A stretch of 64,000 nucleotides of DNA from positions 124,001 to 188,000 of the forward strand of contig JAAXNY010000006.1 of assembly GCA_013420905.1 (NCBI GenBank), given 5' to 3'. Source of the DNA: Collybia mongolica (lineage: Eukaryota; Basidiomycota; Agaricomycetes; Agaricales; Clitocybaceae). The notes under the pieces are model-generated. The model had not been told where the DNA came from, searched no databases, and saw only the letters and a list, made by a program, of their open reading frames with translations. Made by a program: the position numbers and the translations under genes. Positions within the stretch are counted from its first letter, which is position 1, and each line of letters opens with the position of its first letter. Shown here one piece after another: positions 22,204-31,500 of the stretch.

Positions 22204-24149
22204 CTACTCCTCCTTGCTGTCAGGCACGGACGAAGAGGAACTTGACGACGAAGAACCGTCATCAACCTCTGCTTCTTCCTCCAAGGGCAGCCAAGGGAGG
22301 TTCTGGAAATCCGCGTAGAAGAGGAGAGCGCTCTCCGTGGCTGGCGTAGTCAGCAAGAGGTTTTGAAGGCCCTCCAGGCCTTCCTCCTCGTACAACTTAC
22401 CGATGGTGCCAACTATGCGCGCCAACAAGGAGTTGCGCATTTCAAGCGCGCGGTTAGCGGCCTGAATGACCTCCACGGCAAGAGAGTCCGCGTCGCCTAG
22501 CTGAGCATAGGCTTCAGCAACCGCTAGTAGAATAAGTAAAATCATTAGTAAACAAAAAGACAGAAAGAAAATGGCTTACTAGAAATGCCCGCACCAAGCA
22601 TCGGCCCCAGATCCTCATGAAGCCTAGCGCGCTTCTGGGGAGTGAGGCTGAAGCTGCACTTCCCCTTCTTGGCGGTGGCGCATTCAACGCACGGTTTACC
22701 CCAACCGTTGAAGGTGCACTCAATGTCGCCGCGGGTGGCGCACATCGTGCAAGGATAGCCCACCTAGTAAAAAAATGATCAGTAACAAGAAATAAAGTAG
22801 TAATAAACATACGGAAGAGCGCCGCAGCACAAGGTCAGCCAGCAGGGAGGTAATAGGGGACTGTAGCGGCGTCAGCTCCCGGTTGGGAACCAGCGCATGC
22901 TTGCGGCGTGTCGCCTGAGCCCTATCCCTAGAACGGGTGGTCTTACGCGACCGACGAGGAGAAGGGGCCGCGGGAGGCAACAACTCCGCGAACCCCTCTT
23001 GAGCCAACTGGCGTGCGATCTCATCATCGAAGAGCCGAAGCTCAGGGACTTCAACCTTCACCGGCGGCTGCCCAGAGGACTAAGGAGATAAAGATGAGTA
23101 AACGTAAATGACTTCAGAAAGAGACATACCGGGCCTGCTTCCGAGGGACGCAGCGCGGAAGCACTGCCAGTCCCCTGGGCGCGCGACATGTCGGACTAGA
23201 ATTTTGAAATCAAGTCAGCAATAATGTGAAACTCGTAAAGTAAAGGATATACCTGGGGAACCGCACGGCCTTTTCCCTTGGACCCAGCATTACGCTTCCG
23301 CTTGAGGGGCTATTAAAATAAGTCAACCACTGAAGGAAAGTAATAAAAAGCAGTGATAAACGAACCGCAGGTACCAAGACCGGGGAGCGCGCCGGCAAGG
23401 GCGCGGCGGACCAATTGTCCCGGTACTGATGGTAACGGCGCGGTGCGCCCACCATGCGAGGAGGGACGAGGAAAGTATCCTGAAAGATACTTTCACCGTT
23501 GTCGCGCTCGAAGCGCGACCCCACCTGGTCCAGGACTTGCTCCACAGTGGGAGCCTGGCCCTAAAGTAAAAGGTAGTCAGCTTGACAAGGGCAGGCAGAG
23601 TAAAGAAGTAAACAAGTCACTTACCAGAAGAATGGAATTGTGGCCCAGGTCAGTCGATATGACCATGCGCCAGGAAGACCACGAAGCCTCGCGCGCGTCG
23701 ACAGGGATGCGCATCACTTGAAGGTGAAGCGCGCACAGGAGGAGGATAGCCGGATATGGCAGCGAGAAACGCGCGCCACGGACCACGCCAGTGATGGCAT
23801 CCTGAGACCAGTAAATAAGTAAAAGGAGTTAACAAGTAAAAGATGGGCGTACGATGAGCATGGAGCAGTGATTGACAAAGTCGATCAAGTCATCAAGGTC
23901 AAGGGGACCTTGGTGGTCCATACGGGGCGCGAGCTCCTCGGCCATGATAATCCACCCTTGCTCCATAGCGACGAAGACGTCGCCCTCGGCATCTTCGAGG
24001 AGGTCCGAGAAGGAAGGGATCGGCTGGTCCACATAGACCATGGTGGGGGAACGGCCCTCAGTCGGCAGAATCGCGGCAGAAAGCGAGAGGGACAGCGCGG
24101 AAGGCGAGCGCAGAGCACAAGCCATGGCGGAAGTGGAAGTGGAAGACAT
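22204..24149 (-). CDS. Antisense cargo gene A, 8 exons, 520 aa, Zn2Cys6-like cysteine cluster
   Basis: Exons 23853-24149, 23625-23801, 23366-23560, 23253-23309, 23130-23195, 22813-23079, 22580-22763 and 22204-22523 sum to 1563 bases, exactly 521 codons with the stop, all with GT-AG introns of about 47-64 bp. The start is MSSTSTSAMACALRS; an in-frame Met 15 codons upstream (24194) is possible. Residues 290-350 are basic (SPRRSRKTTRSRD), and residues 358-389 form C-x2-C-x7-C-x8-C-x2-C-x7-C, close to the fungal Zn2Cys6 pattern but one residue longer in the first loop. The tail is acidic with nine Ser. A DNA-binding role is inferred from the cluster only. Possible TATA-like motifs lie upstream on the minus strand (near 24215 and 24412). 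Confidence 0.8.
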
Positions 24150-24601
24150 TTCTGTTTGAAAAGAGTTGGAGCGTTTGAGCAATGCAGATAGCAAAGAGAT
24201 TTAGAAATGGGCTATAAAGTCCAAATTGTCTAAAACTTAGCAAGGACGCGAGCTTTTTAAAACGCACAACCCTGCATTGCGAAGCTCTGAAAGACAAACA
24301 GGAGTACCGATCTCTTGCTGAAGTGTCAGAAACATAACGAGAAAAATGTCCAGATGACTGAAATATCTGTAAAGCGATGTCCGAATGTCAAGTACTCTCT
24401 CAGGAGACGTATATAGCTGTCACAATCCTGATGGGAAGTAAAACCTCTGGGCTCGATCCCAACATCGCGCGCCTACCTGTCTAAAAGCGGAACCGTTGTA
24501 ACATTGTACTGAAAGATTAGACGCGTGCAGACCCGAAGTATTGGACCAACATGCCGGCAAAGAGAGACTGAGGACAGTCTACATTTGTGGTATGGGGGAG
24601 A
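24150..24601. promoter_or_regulatory. Gene A upstream region and polypurine tract
   Basis: This lies between the cargo gene A start and the 3' LTR. Read leftward it should be the gene A promoter (TTTATAG near 24215, TATATA near 24412). Its right end, TATGGGGGAGA next to the LTR at 24602, fits the polypurine tract that primes plus-strand synthesis of the retroelement. Confidence 0.5.
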
Positions 24602-25817
24602 TGATAGGGCCCGAAATTGTTTGCACTTATAAAGTCGACAAGTAAGGCTATTAGTGTCATTTCTAATAACCAAGTAAGCGGTAATAAAGGATTAGAGTCG
24701 AGCTCCAAGACGGCTAATCAGAGTGAACTAGTCTAATGGATAATACACTATCAGTACAGAGGACTATGAGTACGGTCTATTATTAGTCCTATTCACCATG
24801 CCCGGTTACAACCTCGGTGTCTTAGTTCATAAGTAACCGTTGTAGTATGATATCATTAGTCCGGGGATCATCATTAATAGGAGAAGTAATTGTAAATTCG
24901 GGACTTGCACAACCCGATCCTAGTCAGGGGTACTTGGTGTTAACTACCGGAAGCGACGGGACACCGTGAATAACAACAGGGACAATCAGGGGGAGTAAAC
25001 GACAGTGCCGCGCTGTTTTAAATAACAAAGCGCGCGGTCGGGACTTGATAAGAGTTTAGCCCACTCTTTCAATATTTGATAAGTAACCAGTAAACGACAT
25101 AATTGGCACGCGTGGCGTGCGCGCCAAGCTGTAGTAGACACGTCGGTATTGAATACAGATCCTTGGCGCGCGGGAGCGCGGTTCCGTGTAAAATTTACAA
25201 TTCCGTATGATATTTAGTTTGTACATTATAAATAGACTGTAGATGAGTAGTGCTAAGGTAAGGAATCTTGCCCCCACTTCGCGCGACTATAGAGTATACA
25301 AATCACATTTGTTAAAACACTATTGCGTGTCCGAACTAAGGATCAGATTGCTTCAACGTGTCTTGATTGGAATTGATTGGAGAACCACAGAATTAAAGAA
25401 GCTTAGTTCACTTGGAACTTAGTACCGTATTGTCCGTTGGAATTACTAGGCACTTGGCCTTAGTGCACTTGGCACTGTATTGTTTGATAAGTTGCTTGGA
25501 CTTATAGATCCGCTTGGGATCACTAATAATTGAACGTACACTTGGTACTCAGTCTATTGGATCGAGAGATATTATAAATATACCTAGCAGGTTTTTGAAC
25601 CTGTGTTGAAGCTTTTGTCTAAATCGAACCCGTCGAGAGATCATTGGAAAGGGCTTTGGCTAGTACTATTCAAAGCTTAGTGCTTCTAAGCACTTGAACC
25701 CGAACTCAAAACAGGCGATTCCTACTGTTCGTGTGTTGATTGTTAGGTTTGGTGTGTGTGTGAGAGAGATTACATTTCATAGCATCAGCGCACTTATAGC
25801 CCAGGAGCCCCCTTTCA
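24602..25817 (+). repeat. 3' LTR of the 12.8-kb element (1216 bp)
   Basis: Same length and termini as 12997-14212, about 99.6% identical by eye. It is followed by TCGG, the second copy of the target duplication, and then the chromovirus pol frame resumes. Confidence 0.95.
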
Positions 25818-26238
25818 TCGGGATTGCTCGACACATCTCTTCCGGTCCCTTTGTCTGCTTTTCCGCGTGGTTTGGGTCCCGTAGACTCACTGCAAAGATG
25901 CGGTCACCCTCTTCTAGGAGTTCGGAAAGCGGGTTTGGGTTTTCCGAGTCAGTATCTTCCTCTTCGTCGGTACCCACGTTCGGGAAGAGTCCCGCTTGGC
26001 ATGAATTGATTTGCGCTTCCATTTTCCGCTTCTCCCTAGTTTCCGCCTTGACTTCCTCAGTGCATACCCGACACTTGGCTGGACACCGACTGAGTTTCAC
26101 CTCATTCGTTGTCCAGTCTATCTCCGGGTTATGCTCCTTGAGCCAGGTGTAACCTAGGATGAGGTTGTGTGTCCCGAGGTGTGTGACCGCGAAGGTGGTT
26201 CGTTCCGAATGACCTTTGTAGCGTAGAACCAGTTCCGC
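25818..26238 (-). pseudogene. Chromovirus pol fragment between protease and RT
   Basis: The minus-strand frame reads ELVLRYKGHSERTTFAV, LGYTWLKEHNPEIDW and KCRVC, then an acidic linker ending MCRAIP. It is the C-terminal part of the aspartic protease and the linker to RT. It joins in frame with the protease across the solo LTR (26239-27454) and with NISQRLAEVF of the RT frame across the 12.8-kb element. It is stranded only by these two insertions. Confidence 0.85.
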
Positions 26239-27454
26239 TGATAGGGCCCGAAATTGTTTGCACTTATAAAGTCAACAAGTAAGGCTATTAGTGTCATTTC
26301 TAATAACCAAGTAAGCAGTAATAAAGGATTAGAGTCGAGCTCCGAGACGGCTAATCAGAGTGAACTAGTCTAATGGATAATACACTATCAGTACAGAGGA
26401 CTATGAGTACGGTCTATTATTAGTCCTATTCACCATGCCCGGTTACAACCTCGGTGTCTTAGTTCATAAGTAACCGTTGTAGTATGATATCATTAGTCCG
26501 GGGATCATCATTAATAGGAGAAGTAATTGTAAATTCGGGACTTGCACAACCCAATCCTAGTCAGGGGTACTTGGTGTTAACTACCGGAAGTGACGGGACA
26601 CCGTGAATAGCAACCAGGACAATCAGGAGGAGTAAACGACAGTGCCGCGCTGTTTTAAATAACAGAGCGCGCGGTCGGGACTTGATAAGAGTTTAGCCAG
26701 CTCTTTCAATATTTGATAAGTAACCAGTAAACGACATAATTGGCACGCATGGCGCGCGCGCCAAGTTGTAGTAGACGCGTCAGGATTGAATACAGATTCT
26801 TGGCGCGCGGGAGCGCGGTTCCGTGTAAAATTTACAATTCCATATGATATTTAGTTTGTACATTATAAATAGACTGTAGATGAGTAGCGCTAAGGCAAGG
26901 AATCTTGCCCCCACTTCGCGCGACTATAGAGTATACAAATCACATTTGTTAAAACACTATTGCGTGCCCGAATTAAGGATCAGATTGCTTCAACGTGTCT
27001 TGATTGGAATTGATTGGAGAACCACAGAATTAAAGAAACTTAGTTCACTTGGAACTTAGTACCGTATTGTCCGTTGGAATTACTAGGCACTTGGCCTTAG
27101 TGCACTTGGCACTGTATTGTTTGATAAGTTGCTTGGACTTATAGATCCGCTTGGGATCACTAATAATTGAACGTACACTTGGTACTCAGTCTATTGGATC
27201 GAGAGATATTATAAATATACCTAGCAGGTTTTTGAACCTGTGTTGAAGCTTTTGTCTAAATCGAACCCGTCGAGAGATCATTGGAAAGGGCTTTGGCTAG
27301 TACTATTCAAAGCTTAGTGCTTCTAAGCACTTGAACCCGAACTCAAAACAGGCGATTCCTACTGTTCGTGTGTTGATTGTTAGGTTTGGTGTGTGTGTGA
27401 GAGAGATTACATTTCATAGCATCAGCGCACTTATAGCCCAGGAGCCCCCTTTCA
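26239..27454 (+). repeat. Solo LTR of the 12.8-kb element family
   Basis: Exactly 1216 bp, with the same termini as the other two copies, flanked by the 4-bp duplication CCGC (26235-26238 and 27455-27458). It has clearly more differences from the other two (about 20 by eye) than they have from each other, so it is older. A solo LTR arises by recombination between the two LTRs of a full element. Confidence 0.95.
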
Positions 27455-27863
27455 CCGCTATTTCACTGATAGAGCCCGCTTCGTTCGGAGTCCCATCAAC
27501 ATTGTATACCGCGACTGGCCACTGTAATTTCCGAGTTGCAATCCGGTGTTTCTCAATGTAATCCTTGTGGATGAACATCCCCATTGCGCCCGAGTCCACT
27601 AATCCTGTCACTCCGAATGTTTCTCCCGTGTCTGTAGTTTGGAGCTCTACCTTTAAGTCTAGTGATCTGGTCCCTGGGATCGCTGCGACTGTGTATTCCT
27701 TCGGAAGCCTGCGCTCCCAACGCGGAATCTGCGTTTTCCGACTTGTCGGGTTTGAGGGTACGACTTCGGTAGTAGGTTCAGACGGCGGGGGGCAATCGTG
27801 TATTTCCTCCACCTCTAAACAATGGTATCTACTACCGCTCGTCAGCGGGGGCATACTGTTCAC
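27455..27863 (-). pseudogene. Chromovirus aspartic protease (N-terminal part)
   Basis: The frame MNSMPPLTSGSRYHCLEVEE leads to LDLKVELQTTDTGETFGVTG and the active site LVDSGAMGMFIHKDYI, then LQWPVAVYNVDGTPNEAG and SEIA, where the solo LTR cuts it. It overlaps the gag stop by a few bases and is in another frame, so gag-pol expression needs a frame change. Confidence 0.85.
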
Positions 27864-29149
27864 CCGCTGCGAGTCGGAAAATCCTCTGCCTCCTCTTCCG
27901 CTTCTTCTACTTGAGTTTCCGCTTCCTCCTCCTGTGTTGGGACCAGTCGGGTTTGGGCGATGTGCACGTCTAGGTCCACCAAGGCCTGCTGGACAAACTC
28001 CTCTTTCTCATCCCGCGTCATGAACCTTGTGTCAAAGCCTTGGGGGCAATCCCGTCGTAGGTGTCCTTGTCCTCTGCAGCGGAAGCAGAGAACAGGCTTT
28101 GCCCGCGTTCGGCTTGCGTCTATGTCCATCAGAATCCCTGGATGAAGGGGGGCGGCGGCGGGATTGGTTCGTGGCGACGGAATTGTGAGAGGCGTCACAC
28201 GGGGTGCGGGTTTGGTCGGTAACCTTGCCATGGAAAGACCCAAGTACGTAGGGGCTGGGTTGCGAGTGTTCCGCGTACTCATGAACGCTTCGTTGTCCAG
28301 GCGGTTGTCGTCGCAGTGCATCGCGGCGGCGTACCATGCGTTGGGGTCATTCTCCCCGGGTCTTCCGTGCGTCATCATTGCTATCTGGGACTGGATAGCA
28401 GGGTTGAGGCCCTTCCGATACTTGACCACGATGGTGAGGCCCTCCTTGTATCCTGACTTGTCCACCAGGTCGCGGAATTCGTCGGTATACTCGTCTACCG
28501 TTCGGTTCCCTTGATGATACAACGCGGTTTCTAATCGCGTCATGGCCTTCTGCGCCTCCCCTTGGACATAGAAGTTGGCGGCGAAATCCACCTTGAAGGT
28601 GTCCCAGGCCAGATATTTCGGTTGGCCCGTGGATTCCTCGTGCCTCAGCGCTCGGTCGGCAAAGTAGTAGGCCCTTCCCGTCTGCATGAACGTGAACGCC
28701 CATCGGATTCCCGCTAGTTGGTCTTCGAACTGGTGCGGTACCAGTTTGATGTAAAGCTCGCATGCTTGAATAAATGCGCGGCCTTTGGTTCAAGACCCGT
28801 CAAAGGTTGGGGGTAGTGCGGGTCGGAGAGAGGAAGGTTTGAGTCGGGTTTCCGCCTGAAAGGCAGGAGCGGTGTTGGAGGGAGTGGTGGAAGGTGTCGC
28901 TTGAGCCCATGCGGTTGGGCTCGGGGGTGGTGCTACATTCGGTTGTTGTGGTTGGGGTGCGGCCTCAGGCGGCGGTGTAGCTGCAGGTGCGGGTCCCAGA
29001 CGATCCATGAAGCGGTCGGGTTCGGACATCCTGTCGGGCGGATTGCAGTTGGTATGTTTGTTGGGTGAGGGGGAGGATTGTGCGGAACGGGTGCGGGGTC
29101 GTTTCGGCGGTCTACCTTCGCTGAATTCTTCCGCACGTCGTTTGCGCAA
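27860..29149 (-). pseudogene. Chromovirus gag with one in-frame stop
   Basis: It starts MRKRRAEEFSEGRPPKRPRT (basic head), followed by a Pro/Gln/Ala-rich linker, then the capsid-like block from RAFIQACELYIKLVPHQFED and a CCHC knuckle CFRCRGQGHLRRDC. A TGA at 28787-28789 interrupts the frame within DGS-stop-TKGRAF; the reading frame on both sides is the same. The C-terminal tail is a Glu-rich coil. One base change separates this from an intact gag. Confidence 0.85.
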
Positions 29150-29161
29150 TCTACGGCCTCT

Positions 29162-29181
29162 CTCTGGGGAGAGAATTCTAA
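29162..29181 (-). promoter_or_regulatory. Primer-binding site of the chromovirus, self-priming type
   Basis: On the minus strand the LTR end TTACA is followed by TTAGAATTCTCTCCCC. The AGAATTCTCT core is the exact complement of AGAGAATTCT, which lies in the LTR (29350-29361) about 33 bases after a TATATA motif, where the transcript should start. This matches the self-priming known from Tf1-like chromoviruses and no tRNA end is needed. Confidence 0.55.
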
Positions 29182-29743
29182 TGTAAGGGCAACTCCGCCG
29201 GGTTACTGAGTTGCGCAGAGTCTGACGACGATTACCGAGTGACGGAGGTTGGGGTCGGGAATTCTAACTCGGAGCTGGTGGAGGGGATCCTAAGTTGATG
29301 TATTCACTTGTACGACATATGTACTACTCACCTGGTGGAGGGGATCCTAAGAGAATTCTCTAAGGGTCCTCCAGCCAGGTGTACAGGCTATATATGATGT
29401 TCCTACATTAACTACACGTTCCCGGGATGGTACAAGGGCACGCATTGTCAGTAAAGGATCACGTGGGCGCGCCGCAGTGATCCCAACAAGCCGCGCCCGC
29501 GTCCGCATTTGGAAACGTCTAACAAGAGTCGGTAAAGGGAGCGGGGTGGTAATGAGTGTGGTGTGAGTGAGTGGGTGAGTCGGGTTTGACTCGGGTTGTT
29601 GTCGGTAACGACTTGTTGGTAAAGTAGTCGGTGACTACAGTCGGGAATGGGGATTGGGAATGGGGAGCATTCCCGAATGTTCGTATGGTCGGGAATGTTG
29701 TCGGAAAATGGAAAACAGAGTCGGTAAGGGTGTTCCCCTTACA
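29182..29743 (-). repeat. Chromovirus 5' LTR (562 bp)
   Basis: TGTAAGGG to CCCTTACA. It keeps CG at several sites where the 3' LTR has TG or CA, and the reverse. Promoter elements on the minus strand are TATATA near 29395 and the palindrome AGAGAATTCTCT at 29350-29361. Confidence 0.95.
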
Positions 29744-29748
29744 AAAAG

Positions 29749-29818
29749 GTGACGCGCGCATGGTATGACCTCGTGCGCGGCTTGGCGTTCGGGCGTCGGC
29801 ACCCTTGTCAATCCAACA
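29749..29818 (-). repeat. Copia 5' LTR, outer 70 bp
   Basis: It continues the copia LTR beyond the chromovirus target duplication (29744-29748, AAAAG) and ends CCAACA at 29818. The host zinc-finger gene begins at 29819. Confidence 0.9.
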
Positions 29819-30559
29819 TTTACAGGGTTGAACAATAATGCAGGAATTAATGGACTGGTCGAGCTCTTGGACCGTGCGAGCAAGGGGCTATATAAACCAA
29901 AGGGCTTCACCGAAGAAGAGATGCTGCAGAGTGTTTGTGAAGGAAACATCTTCCTTTCGATCGTTCAAGTGACAGAGATCCGTGTTGACCATGAATCGGT
30001 CTTGGAGATTGGCCCAGACCTTCTCATGGAAGCGATTGTTAATGTTCAATTCCAGGTTTATCAAATGGTAGAAATCACCGACACAGATGACCCAGACCAC
30101 AATGACGCCGATTGGAAGTGGAACTTACACTTAGAAAACCAAGCTTTAAAAACATGGGGCTCTAACATTCAGGTCGTCGATCCAGATGTGTCGACACAAA
30201 TGATTGGCCAGGGAGTGTACCTCTTCAAAACAGAGTTGCGGCCTAGCTGCATCTCTCTTCGGTTCTCTCTCACAGGAAGACCAGTTGAAGATTCCGACTG
30301 TCAAACGTATGCCTTATTTCCCGTACCGATCCCAAGGTAATTTTTTAGATTCCAATCAAGTGCTTACCATACATTGATCATTATCTCTGTTTTGTTAAAG
30401 AACTTGCCGCATTTATATGTGAGGGTGAAGGAAGTGATCGAAGAGTCCCTGACTTGGAATCCGACTTTTGCCCGCACTGTCGACCGGCAGTTTCTTGGGA
30501 CAGGCAAAAGTCTCATCAAATCCTTGAGCATGTTGGTGCTCACCTTCTCTTTGACAAGT

Positions 30560-30735
30560 ACACTGTCCAAGGTCCAGGTCAGGACCTGCAGGACCAGGTC
30601 CAACCCAGGTCCGACCCTCACAGGTCCAGTCCAGGTTCAGCAAAATACTGGACCAGACTGCCCTCACAGGTCCAGGTCCAGTCAAGAAGTGGACTGCGAA
30701 CTGGGTCCGGACCGCGCGGACCTGAGTATACATTA
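30560..30735 (+). repeat. Degenerate GGTCCAG-rich repeat insertion
   Basis: The coding frame ends after GAHLLFDK and meets about 170 bases of short, imperfect GGTCCAG/CTGGACC motifs, including CCCTCACAGGTCCAG twice about 50 bases apart. It breaks the zinc-finger gene. I do not recognise the element. Confidence 0.5.
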
Positions 30736-30830
30736 GAGATTACGCACCTCCACAAAGATGACCAAAGTTTTCGATGATCATGCACATGTTCAAGGACTGG
30801 TAGAATATCGATAGTATGTAAAATGATGTA

Positions 30831-31500
30831 ATGGCAACATTTGCCCATATTTGGACCTTGAGAAGACCCTTGCCTTTTTTTTTCATCAATCCACGCAATG
30901 TGCAGAGGCCCTTCCATCACAAAATGTCGCGTCGGGAGCGAGACAAAGTGGATACAGGGCTGATTATTGAGGGAGGACGACACATTCAGCCTTCAAAGTG
31001 GGTGCAAGGGCTAGATTACCCCGAGACAATTGTAAAAAAAACTCAAGGAAAAGAAGGTAAGTTGACATTTCATGTATTCAAATCCATCCTCACCTCCATG
31101 ATCCAGATGGTGCAAACATGGTTTCCAATATACGGAACATTGAAGATGGTCGAGAAGGTCAAGAGAGTCATGCTGATACACCAAAAAGGAGTGAGCCGCA
31201 TCGAAAATGATAGCCAGAATGTAACGAACTCACAAATGCCGAATTCGCTTGATTAGCTTTGCAAAAGGAGGCTACCTCTACAAGAGACCTGTCAAAGCCC
31301 TTTGGGGAAGCATGTAATGCAGATAATACTTTGAAGGGCGCATCTGAGATGGAATGGGTCCATTCGCCATCTCAATCAGTGGCAGCGGGGAGTTCCCAAA
31401 AGCGGGCACATGATGGTGGCGACGAGAGCAGCGGTGCGGATGATGCCGATGAGCTTCCCAAAGCTAAACCGACGACAAGTCACTTGACAGGACACAAGAA
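30831..31500 (+). other. Coding-like but unrecognised stretch inside the broken gene
   Basis: A frame at 30831-31256 includes LIIEGGRHIQPSKWVQGLDY and SILTSMIQMVQTWFPIYGTL, with a second frame at 31259-31591 that overlaps the zinc-finger block in another frame. It does not fit the zinc-finger family and I recognise no domain. It may be an inserted or recombined fragment. Confidence 0.25.

Larger units (their letters stand above)
12997..25817 (+). mobile_element. 12.8-kb Ty3-like element carrying two antisense intron-bearing genes
   Basis: Two LTRs of exactly 1216 bp (12997-14212 and 24602-25817) flank a PBS-like sequence, gag, a pol without a visible protease, and then a module of about 4.5 kb encoding two leftward, multi-exon genes, followed by a purine-rich tract (TATGGGGGAGA, to 24601) and the 3' LTR. 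The target duplication is TCGG (12993-12996 and 25818-25821); joining the flanks restores the chromovirus pol frame. The LTRs differ at about five sites, so the insertion is recent. Element order is gag, RT, RNase H, integrase (Ty3/gypsy type). A third LTR copy stands alone at 26239-27454. Confidence 0.9.
9343..29743 (-). mobile_element. Ty3/gypsy chromovirus inserted in the copia 5' LTR
   Basis: Two 562-bp LTRs (9343-9904 and 29182-29743, both TGTAAGGG to CCCTTACA) bound gag, protease, RT, RNase H, integrase and a chromodomain, all read leftward. The flanks carry the 5-bp duplication AAAAG (9338-9342 and 29744-29748), and the intact copia LTR at 4232-4491 has a single AAAAG at the matching place, which proves the insertion. 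A polypurine run on the minus strand sits next to the 3' LTR (9905-9917). The coding part is interrupted by the element at 12997-25817 and by a solo LTR at 26239-27454. Two in-frame TGA stops (about 10429 and 28787) make it inactive. Confidence 0.9.
4232..29818 (-). mobile_element. Ty1/copia LTR retrotransposon, itself interrupted
   Basis: The order read leftward is 5' LTR (29818-29749, broken by the chromovirus, then 9342-9031), primer-binding site, gag, protease, integrase, RT, RNase H, 3' LTR (4491-4232). Integrase before RT defines Pseudoviridae/copia order. The sequence just inside the 5' LTR, GGTTATGGGCCC, closely matches the complement of the initiator-Met tRNA anticodon arm, as used by copia-type half-tRNA priming. 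The reading frame carries in-frame TGA stops at about 7602 and 6447 and frame breaks near 6360 and 4570, so this copy is dead. The 5' LTR is 382 bp against 260 bp for the 3' LTR. Confidence 0.85.

Noticed and set aside
30600..30700. Short repeats that might be a CRISPR array
   Set aside because: The units are degenerate, without constant spacing or unique spacers, and the genome is eukaryotic.
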